This document shows, one piece after another, positions 1 to 6,418 of a stretch of 64,000 nt of DNA (position 1 is its first letter; every line of letters begins with the position of its first letter). The position numbers and the translations under genes are program-made. The notes under the pieces were generated by a model, which worked only from the letters and a program-made list of their open reading frames with translations, was not told the origin of the DNA and did no database searches. The stretch is from positions 1 through 64,000 of the forward strand of contig CAXXWW010000008.1 in the NCBI GenBank assembly GCA_963665215.2, written 5' to 3'. The DNA is from G963665215 sp963665215. GTDB taxonomy: Bacteria > Chloroflexota > Dehalococcoidia > Lucifugimonadales > CAUZJF01.

Positions 1-36
1 CAGGGCCTCGAGCTGATCTTGAGTCACGCTTGGCAT
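1..36 (-). CDS. 5' end of an unidentified gene leaving the window
   Basis: An ATG at 36-34 on the minus strand is preceded by a textbook ribosome-binding site (AGGAGG, six bases before the start). Only the first 12 residues, MPSVTQDQLEAL, lie in the window, so the product cannot be identified. The strong Shine-Dalgarno sequence is the main reason to call a gene here. The segment between this start and the OsmC gene at 355 shows no other gene. Confidence 0.5.
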   Translation of the reverse strand, partial: MPSVTQDQLEAL

Positions 37-250
37 GGGTTACCTCCTGACGGGGCGGCCTGAATTCATCGAACCTATCGGATATGACCACTTCTAACCT
101 GCATATCGACCTTTTTTTCCTGCGTCTCGCCACCTGCCGCGGGCCTCAACACAACTGAGGCTGGCGTCCCATCTTCCACGCTCCAAGATTAACTCGCGTC
201 AGCCAGGACACTCCGACGCGGAGGCCTCGTGGTCCGACCAGGTTGGCGAT

Positions 251-280
251 GGGCCTGTCCTGAGCCTGTCGATGGGCCGG
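251..280. repeat. Dispersed GAGCCTGTCGA repeat copy
   Basis: The core CCTGAGCCTGTCGA lies between short GGGCC arms that can pair. The same core appears inside the transposase gene near 24100, and variant copies lie near 921-945, 51447 and 52241. Such short GC-rich repeats are common between genes in many bacteria. This copy lies between the partial first gene and osmC. Confidence 0.6.
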
Positions 281-354
281 GCGCGTTCACGGCCCCGCAT
301 CGCACGGGCCGCCATATGGTCCAGCGAGGTTGAGGAGCGCGGCGCGCCAGGGCC

Positions 355-816
355 TCAAGGCGCCTCCTGCGCGGCCGCGTCGCCCTCATCGATGACTTGT
401 AGCGTGCTGGTTATCTTGCACCGAGCCTCGATGGTCGCACCCACCGAGCAGTACCTGGTCTCAGATAGCTCAATCGCGCGCTCGACGGCGGACCTGCTCA
501 AGCCGCGTCCGCGAACCACGTACGCCAGATGTATCTCTTCCCACGTCCAGGGCGCCTCAGCCACCTGTGACCCCAACACCCGGATATCCACGCCCGTCAC
601 CTCCTGACGCTGCTTGCGTAGAATGTCCACGACGTCTATGGCGCTGCACCCCGCCAGGCTCGTCAGAAGCAGCTCCCCCGGCTTGAAGCCGTCGAAAGGC
701 TCCCCGTCTTGCGCCGGCGCATCGACCGTGACCGTGTGGCCGTGCGCGTCGGACGAGGTGAATCTCAGCCCGCCCTCCCACCGGAGCTCCACCGTCGTTT
801 GTGGTCTTTCCGCCAT
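355..816 (-). CDS. OsmC/OhrR-fold family protein
   Basis: A 153-residue OsmC-family protein. The family includes thiol peroxidases that reduce organic hydroperoxides and related proteins of unknown substrate. Seen here: the N-terminal strand region TVELRWEGGLRF, then the helix with the first family cysteine in LLTSLAGCSAIDVVDIL, and the second cysteine in ETRYCSVGATI near the C-terminus. The two-cysteine pattern fits an active peroxidatic pair. The open frame extends upstream to 1050, but the ATG at 816 has an AGGGGAT motif just ahead of it and matches the usual family length. It stands alone, divergent from the dehydrogenase gene at 1267. Assignment to OsmC rather than Ohr subfamily is not certain. 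Confidence 0.85.
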   Translation of the reverse strand: MAERPQTTVELRWEGGLRFTSSDAHGHTVTVDAPAQDGEPFDGFKPGELLLTSLAGCSAIDVVDILRKQRQEVTGVDIRVLGSQVAEAPWTWEEIHLAYVVRGRGLSRSAVERAIELSETRYCSVGATIEARCKITSTLQVIDEGDAAAQEAP

Positions 817-1266
817 ATCCCCTGTCACCTTAGCGCCGAGAACTCGTGCCTGTGTGGCTTCACTCACACGACTGATAACGGCGACTCGCTGGAGGCGGGT
901 CCCCCAGGGTGCGGGTCCGGGGCCGGTCCTGAGTCCGCCGAATGGATCACCTCCGGATACACGCCCAGGGCCGGTAGGTGGGAAGGGACCCGCTTGCTCC
1001 CGTAAAGTAAATACAGCGGCCGCTGCCAAGTCACGGTCGTGCGTCCACATTCACCGGAGCCATGTTAGCCCCTGCCCAGGAACGCAGTCAACCGGCGCCG
1101 CCCGCCGCGTGTCGCGGCCCTTGACGCAGCCGACGGCTTCACCAATAATGCACCTGGAGTTCCCCCAGCGTCCCGCTCTTCGGCAGTCTGAATGGCGACG
1201 GGCGCCGCTAGCGTCTGACGTCGGTCAGAGTTCTGGGCGCGCTCGGGGCGAGGAAAGGAGAGAGCA

Positions 1267-2163
1267 ATGGCTGATAAGGACGTAGGATTTGTGGGGCTGG
1301 GCATCATGGGAAGGCCGATGGCCAGAAACTTGATCAAGGCGGGCTACTCGCTAACGGTCTACGATATCGTGGAGACCAGCACAGAGGCGCTGGCGTCCAA
1401 GGGCGCAAGAGTAGGGCCCTCGGCCAAGGACGTGGCGCAGAAGTGTCCCGTAGTTATCACTATGGTGCCCGATTCCGCTGACTCAGAGGCCGCGATCCTC
1501 GGGCCCGATGGAGTGTTGGAGGGCGCGTCGGCGGGCTCCACCGTCATCGACATGAGCTCTATCGCTCCCGGCACCTCCCAAAAGATCGCCGCCGCCTGCG
1601 AGGCCACTGGGGTCGACTTCCTGGACGCCCCCGTGAGTGGAGGTGAGCCCAAAGCCATCGATGGCACACTGGCGATCATGGTGGGAGGGAACAAGGGGGT
1701 GTTCGACCGTTACGCGGGCCTTCTCGGGGTGATGGGCGGCAGTATCGTGCTGTGCGGCGGATACGGCGCCGGCAACACCACCAAGCTGGCCAACCAGATC
1801 ATCGTGGCCGCTAACATAGAGGCCGTCGGGGAGGCGCTTGTCCTGGCCAAGAAGGCGGGACTCGACCCGAACGTAGTCTTCGAGGCCATCAAGGGTGGCC
1901 TGGCCGGAAGCACGGTCCTGAACGCCAAGGCGCCCATGATGATCGCCGGCGACTTCAAGCCCGGGTTCAGGATCAGGCTGCACCAGAAGGACTTGCACAA
2001 CGCGTTGCTCACCGGCAAGGAGCTGGGGGTGCCTCTGCCAGTTACCAGCCTCATCCAGCAGATGCTCGGCTCCCTTATGAACGACGGCAAGGGGGACGCC
2101 GACCACTCGGCCATCGCCAACTTCATCGAGGGTATGGCTGCCACCACCATAAGCGGCAAGTAG
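1267..2163 (+). CDS. 3-hydroxyisobutyrate dehydrogenase family (beta-hydroxyacid dehydrogenase)
   Basis: A 298-residue NAD(P)-dependent dehydrogenase of the HIBADH/tartronate-semialdehyde reductase family. The N-terminal Rossmann fold starts with GFVGLGIMGRPMARNL (residues 7-22). The substrate-binding segment DAPVSGGEPKA is at about 120-130. The catalytic lysine lies in GNTTKLANQ (Lys173). The all-helical C-terminal domain is complete and length is typical. The ATG is preceded by AGGAAAGGAGAG. The family oxidises 3-hydroxyisobutyrate or reduces tartronate semialdehyde or succinic semialdehyde; sequence alone does not fix the substrate, and no pathway neighbour helps. Confidence 0.9.
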   Translation: MADKDVGFVGLGIMGRPMARNLIKAGYSLTVYDIVETSTEALASKGARVGPSAKDVAQKCPVVITMVPDSADSEAAILGPDGVLEGASAGSTVIDMSSIAPGTSQKIAAACEATGVDFLDAPVSGGEPKAIDGTLAIMVGGNKGVFDRYAGLLGVMGGSIVLCGGYGAGNTTKLANQIIVAANIEAVGEALVLAKKAGLDPNVVFEAIKGGLAGSTVLNAKAPMMIAGDFKPGFRIRLHQKDLHNALLTGKELGVPLPVTSLIQQMLGSLMNDGKGDADHSAIANFIEGMAATTISGK

Positions 2164-2244
2164 CCGCGGCCGGCGCTCGCTGAGGTGTCTGGCCGGTCCC
2201 AGGATCTATAGAAGACGGGGCCACAGGTTTCAGCCGGCCACGCC

Positions 2245-2275
2245 TTGACACCTCACCTTGGGCCCCCGCTATAAT
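2245..2275 (+). promoter_or_regulatory. Sigma-70-type promoter, upstream copy
   Basis: A perfect -35 hexamer TTGACA (2245-2250) and a perfect -10 hexamer TATAAT (2270-2275) are separated by 19 bases, slightly longer than the 17-base optimum. It reads toward the ImmA/IrrE-like gene. Confidence 0.7.
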
Positions 2276-2289
2276 AGAACAGTCGTTCT
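2276..2289 (+). promoter_or_regulatory. Palindrome AGAAC-AGTC-GTTCT next to the -10, upstream copy
   Basis: The 14-base inverted repeat AGAACAGTCGTTCT abuts the -10 hexamer. It contains GAAC-N4-GTTC, the core of Gram-positive-type LexA/DinR boxes. Its position, covering the expected transcription start, suits a repressor site. Whether LexA or another repressor binds is inference; no such box is seen near recA in this window. Confidence 0.45.
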
Positions 2290-2329
2290 TATCAAGAAGA
2301 CGGGGCCACAGGTTTCAGCTGGCCACGCC

Positions 2330-2360
2330 TTGACACCTCACCTTGGGCCCCCGCTATAAT
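2330..2360 (+). promoter_or_regulatory. Sigma-70-type promoter, downstream copy
   Basis: This is the second copy of the duplicated promoter, TTGACA (2330-2335) and TATAAT (2355-2360) with a 19-base spacer. The expected start near 2367 gives a leader of about 25 bases to the TTG start at 2392. Confidence 0.75.
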
Positions 2361-2374
2361 AGAACAGTCGTTCT
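2361..2374 (+). promoter_or_regulatory. Palindrome AGAAC-AGTC-GTTCT, downstream copy
   Basis: Same 14-base inverted repeat as at 2276-2289, carried in the second unit of the duplication, between the -10 hexamer and the ribosome-binding site. Candidate operator of the downstream gene. Confidence 0.45.
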
Positions 2375-2391
2375 TATCAAGGGGGCCCGGC

Positions 2392-2799
2392 TTGCACGCG
2401 AGGACACTGGCCGCGCGCCTGTGGCGCACCCACGACCTCAGCATACCCGTGGACCTGCGGGGCCTAGAGGTCGTATCCTTCCCCTTCGACGGCCGCATCA
2501 AAGAGGTCATCATCGGCCGGACCATCGGCGTCCAGCCCGGGTTGCCGCGGCCCTGGTTCCGGTGGTACGTCGCCCACGCCATCGGGCATCACCTTCTGCA
2601 CGTGGGGACCAGCTTCTACCTGGAATCCTGGCAGTGGGTCAACCACGCAAAGGCCGAGAGGCAAGCCGAGGAGTTCGCCGCGTGGCTTGTCGGAGGCCCA
2701 GACGGGTGGCGCCGGGCCGCGTCAGACGTCGGCGTTCCCGCCGATAAGCTCACCCTGGTCCGGCGTCTCACGAGCCCTCAGGAGTGGCCCGGTCCGTGA
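2392..2799 (+). CDS. ImmA/IrrE-like metallopeptidase homologue with altered active site
   Basis: A 135-residue protein resembling the zinc peptidase domain of ImmA (cleaves the ICEBs1 repressor ImmR) and IrrE (cleaves DdrO in Deinococcus). The helix reads AHAIGHHLLH (residues 61-70), where the family has HEIGH/HELGH. The two metal histidines (62, 66) remain, but the catalytic glutamate is alanine (63). The third-ligand helix is present as ERQAEEFAAWL (Glu89). Start is TTG, six bases after a GGGGG ribosome-binding site and downstream of the duplicated promoter; there is no in-frame ATG nearby. It converges on an XRE regulator gene 40 bp away, the usual partner of such peptidases. It may be inactive or work by binding alone. 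Confidence 0.7.
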   Translation: MHARTLAARLWRTHDLSIPVDLRGLEVVSFPFDGRIKEVIIGRTIGVQPGLPRPWFRWYVAHAIGHHLLHVGTSFYLESWQWVNHAKAERQAEEFAAWLVGGPDGWRRAASDVGVPADKLTLVRRLTSPQEWPGP

Positions 2800-2839
2800 C
2801 TCGTGCTTACGCCCCTCGGGGTGTCTCGGCACGGGATCG

Positions 2840-3211
2840 TCAGCCATCGACGTGGCGCCTGCTCCTGACGTACCGGGCAAAGTCCTTCACAGAATCCCAC
2901 TCTACATCCGTCAGGTCGCCGATCTCCGTGAGGCGCGCGAGCTGGCGCTGGTCGATGGGGCTCTCGTACTCTTCGCGGGTTAAATACCCGGCCGCCACCG
3001 CCAGCTCACCGTAGACCAGCCCCAGGACAGTCGCCAGCGCCTTCAAGGTCTCCACGCCCGGCCTTATCGTCCCGCGCTCCAGGTGGCCGACGTATCCCTC
3101 GCTCATCTTGAGCGCGCGCGACAGTTGCCTCTGCGTCATGTTCTTGGACAGCCGCGCCCGCCTGACCAGACTCGCTAGCCTCTGGAAACGGCCGTCCACT
3201 CTCTTCATCAT
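2840..3211 (-). CDS. XRE-family helix-turn-helix regulator (ImmR-like)
   Basis: A 123-residue regulator with an N-terminal lambda-repressor-type HTH. The segment LSKNMTQRQLSRALKMSEGY is helix-turn-helix, followed by VGHLERGTIRPGVETLKALA, at about residues 20-65. The C-terminal half is short and lacks a peptidase or cupin domain. Possible starts are GTG 3217, ATG 3211 and ATG 3208; ATG 3211 follows GGTGA at suitable spacing. The gene is convergent with the ImmA/IrrE-like gene. A 16-base perfect palindrome at 3272-3287 lies about 60 bp upstream and is a natural autoregulatory operator. The target genes are unknown. Confidence 0.85.
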   Translation of the reverse strand: MMKRVDGRFQRLASLVRRARLSKNMTQRQLSRALKMSEGYVGHLERGTIRPGVETLKALATVLGLVYGELAVAAGYLTREEYESPIDQRQLARLTEIGDLTDVEWDSVKDFARYVRSRRHVDG

Positions 3212-3271
3212 GCTCACCGCATTCTACCCACTTGCCCCTGCTCTTCCACCGGTCCCGGTCCGTCTACGCTC

Positions 3272-3287
3272 GTGGACACCTGTCCAC
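3272..3287. promoter_or_regulatory. Perfect palindrome GTGGACA-CC-TGTCCAC, candidate operator
   Basis: Seven-base arms GTGGACA and TGTCCAC flank CC. The site lies just upstream of the XRE regulator gene and immediately before a plus-strand TTGACA (3294-3299) with a CATTAT -10-like hexamer at 3318, an arrangement typical of a repressor site controlling divergent promoters. The plus-strand promoter now points into the IS256 element, so its original target is lost or displaced. Confidence 0.5.
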
Positions 3288-3402
3288 ACGGCCTTGACAG
3301 TGGTGTTCGTCACCGTGCATTATATGATGCGTCAGCCCTAGAACATATGAGCGCTCTGGTCCGGCCTGGCATCCAGGTCTTTTTTGGAGGTTACGTCAAT
3401 AG

Positions 3403-4738
3403 GTGTGTAAACGACATCAGGCGGCGACCTTCTCAGCCGTTGATTCAATGGCGATTCCATCCGCATACTGTGCACCGAGATAGACGTCTTCGATCAACTC
3501 AGGGGCCTTCAGACGCCTGAAGCGCTGTTCGGCGACCATCAACATTTTCCAGATCACCGCTATCGCCCGATCGACCCTCTTGTAGCGCTTGGCGGCATCG
3601 GTCCGAAGCCTGAGGGCCGCGAAGGGTGATTCTACCGGGTTCGTCGTGCGAAGGTGCCCCCAGTGCTCCTTTGGGAAGTCATAGAAGGTGACCATGCGGT
3701 CCCAGTCCCGCTCCAAGGCCTCTGAGGCCGCCTCGTAGGAATGGTCGCCGCACCACCTGGTGAACACCGTCCTGAGCCGCTCAGCCTCTGTCCGAGTCGG
3801 CGCGTAGGGGATAGTACGCAGCATGAGCTTGGCCTGGTCCTGTTGTCGCTTTGGAAGCTTGGCGAGCACGTTTACGATCTTGTGGTTCCAGCAGCGTTGC
3901 TCTGCCGCCTGCGGATAGACGTTGCGCAGAGCTCCCCAGATGCCCAGGTGTCCGTCTCCAACCACCAGCCTCGGGCAGCTCAAGCCCCGGCGCTTGATGT
4001 CCCTGAGCACCTCGGACCAGTTCTCTGTGGACTCCCTGTATCCGGGAACAGCGCTCACCACCACCTTGCTCCCGTCGCTCAGGGCCGCCATCACCACCAG
4101 TACCGCCGCCTTCTCCTTCTCAAGACCAGCCTTGACGTAGACTCCATCCACCCACATGTAGACCACTTCCAGGTCATCGAGGGGCCGGCTGCGCCATTGG
4201 GCAAGCTCATCGTTCCACTTATCCTTCAACCGGGCCACCGTGCTCGCCGATACCGGTGCGTCCTCTCCCAGCAGCCCCCGCAAAGCCAGATCGAAGTCGC
4301 CTTCGGATAGACCGTGCAGGTACAGCTCGGGGATCAACTCAGCAACCTTCCTGGTCCTGTTGACGAACAGCGGCAGCAGCCGGCTCTCGAACTGCTCCTC
4401 GGTATCGCGGACTCGCGGCCGCCTCAGCTGTATCGTTCCCGAACTCAGCGTAAGCCTCCGGGCTCTGCCGTATCCGTTCCGATAGCCGGTATCTGAGTCC
4501 GAGTCGGATCTGAGCGCCGACTTCGCCCTTCCCAGAAACCCCGTCACCTCCTCCTCCAGCAACTCCTGGATCAGCCTCTGGACCTGGCTTCGCACCCAAT
4601 CCTCCAACTGCTCCCACTCCGGCCTTGACTCCGACCTACTCTCAGTGCTTTCCTTCCTCATGGGCGGTCTATCTCCTCTCTTGGGCCTCGAGCCCGTGTT
4701 GTTCAGAGAGAGGGTACACCGCCTGACTGTTTACACAC
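3403..4738 (-). mobile_element. IS256-family insertion sequence
   Basis: Ends are imperfect inverted repeats: GTGTGTAAACGACATCAGGC at the left and, read from the right end, GTGTGTAAACAGTCAGGCGG. The transposase gene fills almost the whole 1.34-kb element. IS256 elements usually make 8-9 bp target duplications, but none is visible here (ACGTCAATAG on one side, TTTTTGAAGA on the other). This suggests a deletion or recombination next to the element. Its right end lies inside the small secreted protein gene at 4739-4961. Confidence 0.85.
3417..4661 (-). CDS. IS256-family (mutator-type) transposase
   Basis: A 414-residue DDE transposase, full length for the family. Diagnostic parts: the N-terminal VTGFLGR segment, YRNGYGRARRLTL, the core YMWVDGVYVKAGLEKEKAAV with the first catalytic Asp, VVGDGHLGIWGAL with the second, and the C-terminal HLRTTNPVESPFAALRLRT with the glutamate. 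No frameshift is seen, so it may still be active. Confidence 0.95.
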   Translation of the reverse strand: MRKESTESRSESRPEWEQLEDWVRSQVQRLIQELLEEEVTGFLGRAKSALRSDSDSDTGYRNGYGRARRLTLSSGTIQLRRPRVRDTEEQFESRLLPLFVNRTRKVAELIPELYLHGLSEGDFDLALRGLLGEDAPVSASTVARLKDKWNDELAQWRSRPLDDLEVVYMWVDGVYVKAGLEKEKAAVLVVMAALSDGSKVVVSAVPGYRESTENWSEVLRDIKRRGLSCPRLVVGDGHLGIWGALRNVYPQAAEQRCWNHKIVNVLAKLPKRQQDQAKLMLRTIPYAPTRTEAERLRTVFTRWCGDHSYEAASEALERDWDRMVTFYDFPKEHWGHLRTTNPVESPFAALRLRTDAAKRYKRVDRAIAVIWKMLMVAEQRFRRLKAPELIEDVYLGAQYADGIAIESTAEKVAA

Positions 4739-4961
4739 TTTTTGAAGATACCTCGCGGGTCACGGCCACGCCCACAACACCGTCTAGACTAAACAAGATT
4801 TCGGCATGTGCATCCGCTACTTCGCTGGCGTGGTCTAACCCGGGTTCGGCAGGCTTGCCGGGATTATCAGGTTTGCCTCCGCCTAACAACGGTGAGGCGC
4901 TGAATGCAAAGGCCAAGATCACCGCAAGGGCCGCGATCGCCCGCCAAGTCTTCCCGTTCAT
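4739..4961 (-). pseudogene. Small secreted protein gene truncated by the IS256 element
   Basis: The ATG at 4961 has a strong AGGAGG ribosome-binding site five bases upstream. The product begins with a signal peptide (MNGKTWRAIAALAVILAFAF), then a GGGKPDNPGKP linker and a segment AEILFSLDGVVGVAVTREV. The reading frame runs into the IS end, where TAA of the inverted repeat stops it after three IS-encoded residues. If the IS is removed at its exact ends, the frame continues about 20 codons into the other flank (T-I-D-V-T-S-K-K-D...) to a TAG near 3338. That may be the original C-terminus, but with no target duplication this is uncertain. The VVGVAV phrase recalls secreted proteins with a GVVGVGVG motif; function unknown. 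Confidence 0.65.
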
Positions 4962-5421
4962 CCAATCCTCCTACGCCCCGCGGCTTCAACAACCCGAATT
5001 ACAGAGTATGATACCCATTTGGCACGAATACGGCGCCATTAGATAGCGTACCTAAAGTTGAACGGCCGAGTCAATGCCTCGCGTGGTGAGCCATCCATGG
5101 AAAGGGCCCGCGACCCAAGAGGCCGCCTTTGTGGCCGGCCGGTCGGGGAAGCCCTGCACAGGCGGACCGTCGACTACCACAACCCAAGAGAAGGCAGCGC
5201 GAGCGCCTGCTGGGGATGGGGCGACACCGGACGGCAACGCGCCACTAAGCATCAACGTTGCGCCAAATTCTCCGCCGCCAACAGTGGACGGCCTTTGGAG
5301 CCAGCGCCCAGAGGGCAGTTCTAGACCTTTGACCCAGTTTTCTCCCTCGCGGTGCCGAGAGGAAACACTTTCCTTGCACCTCTCACATATCTGCTATACT
5401 ATCGCCTCCAATGGACGCGTC
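4962..5421. other. Intergenic region upstream of argF
   Basis: No convincing gene is seen. A possible argF promoter is TTGCAC (5374-5379) with overlapping -10 candidates TATACT (5395-5400) and TACTAT (5397-5402), which puts transcription very close to the ATG at 5422. No arginine-repressor box was recognised by eye. Confidence 0.35.
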
Positions 5422-6333
5422 ATGAGGAAAAAAGACTTTCTATCGATAGCCGACCTGGCCCCTGAGGAGGTCGGGTTGATGGTCAAGAGCGCCGAGCAAA
5501 TGAAGAAGGGCGATCGCGCTCAACGCCCCCTGGCGGGAAAGACCGTCGCCCTCCTGTTCGAGATGCCTTCCCTGCGGACACGGGTCAGCTTCGAGGTGGG
5601 AATTCGCCAGCTCGGCGGCGAGTGCATCTACCTGAGCAAGGACGATGTGGGGCTGGGCGTCAGAGAGCCCGTGGCCGACGTGGCCCGCGTGCTGGACAGG
5701 TGGGTGGACGCCATCGTCGCGCGCGTGTACTCGCACGGCACTCTCGGGCTGCTGGCAAGACACGCCGCGGTGCCGGTGATCAACGCCCTATCCGACGTGG
5801 AGCACCCTTGCCAGGCCATTGGAGACCTGCTGACCATCGCCGAGCAGAAGGGAGAGCTGCGAGGGCTGCGCGTGGCCTTCGTCGGAGACGGGAACAACGT
5901 CGCTTCCAGCCTCGCGCTGGCCTGCGCCTCCGTGGGCGCGGACTTCATCCTCGCTGCTCCCACGGATTACCAGATAGCGTCTTTCGCTTGGGAAGAGTCG
6001 GTGGAGCGGGCCTCATTGAATCATTCGAGGGTGGGTTGGGTAGAGCTTCCTCAACAGGCGGTCCGAGGCGCCGACGTCGTGTACGCAGATACCTGGGTGA
6101 GCATGGGCCAGGAGTCAGACCGGCCAGAACGGCTCAGGGCGTTCGGAGACTACCAGGTGAATGAAGCGCTGATGGGCTACGCGAAGGCCGACGCCATATT
6201 TATGCACGACATGCCCGCCCACGAGGGAGAGGAGATCGCCGAGGGCATGCTGGAACACCCCCGTTCGGTGGTCTTTGACCAGGCCGAGAACCGGCTGCAC
6301 GCCCAGAAGGCGGTCCTGGCGCGGCTTTTCTAA
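5422..6333 (+). CDS. argF: Ornithine carbamoyltransferase
   Basis: A 303-residue carbamoyltransferase that should make citrulline from ornithine and carbamoyl phosphate in arginine synthesis. The carbamoyl-phosphate site SLRTR is at 50-54 (usually STRTR), with HPCQAIGDLLT at 128-138. The ornithine-side loop DTWVSMGQE is at 223-231, and the C-terminal AENRLHAQKAVL is intact. The usual HCLP motif reads HDMPAH (262-267), so the ornithine-contacting cysteine is aspartate. The longer open frame to 5074 is upstream non-coding sequence; ATG 5422 gives the family N-terminus MRKKDFLSI. There is no strong ribosome-binding site, and the mRNA may be almost leaderless. No other arg gene is in the window. 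Confidence 0.9.
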   Translation: MRKKDFLSIADLAPEEVGLMVKSAEQMKKGDRAQRPLAGKTVALLFEMPSLRTRVSFEVGIRQLGGECIYLSKDDVGLGVREPVADVARVLDRWVDAIVARVYSHGTLGLLARHAAVPVINALSDVEHPCQAIGDLLTIAEQKGELRGLRVAFVGDGNNVASSLALACASVGADFILAAPTDYQIASFAWEESVERASLNHSRVGWVELPQQAVRGADVVYADTWVSMGQESDRPERLRAFGDYQVNEALMGYAKADAIFMHDMPAHEGEEIAEGMLEHPRSVVFDQAENRLHAQKAVLARLF

Positions 6334-6354
6334 TGATTGTGGCATGGGATGTCT

Positions 6355-6382
6355 GTAGGGGCGCACGGCGGTGCGCCCCTAC
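6355..6382. repeat. Perfect 12-bp inverted repeat (REP-like hairpin)
   Basis: GTAGGGGCGCAC and its exact complement GTGCGCCCCTAC flank a GGCG loop, 20 bp after argF and just before der. Without a U-tract it is not a classic intrinsic terminator. It resembles the palindromic repeats scattered between genes in many genomes. Confidence 0.75.
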
Positions 6383-6418
6383 GCGAGTACGCAGATAGGT
6401 CAGCGGAAGACGCCTCCG

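Larger units (their letters stand above)
2211..2380. repeat. 85-bp tandem duplication carrying a promoter
   Basis: Bases 2211-2295 and 2296-2380 are head-to-tail copies that differ at one position (C at 2235, T at 2320). Each contains a full promoter and a GAAC-N4-GTTC palindrome. The second copy runs directly into the ribosome-binding site of the ImmA/IrrE-like gene at 2392, so that gene appears to have two stacked promoters. The near identity indicates a recent event. Confidence 0.95.

Noticed and set aside
5074..5421. Upstream extension of the argF open frame (116 codons)
   Set aside because: The extension has no family homology and starts far before the likely promoter; the ArgF N-terminus begins at 5422.
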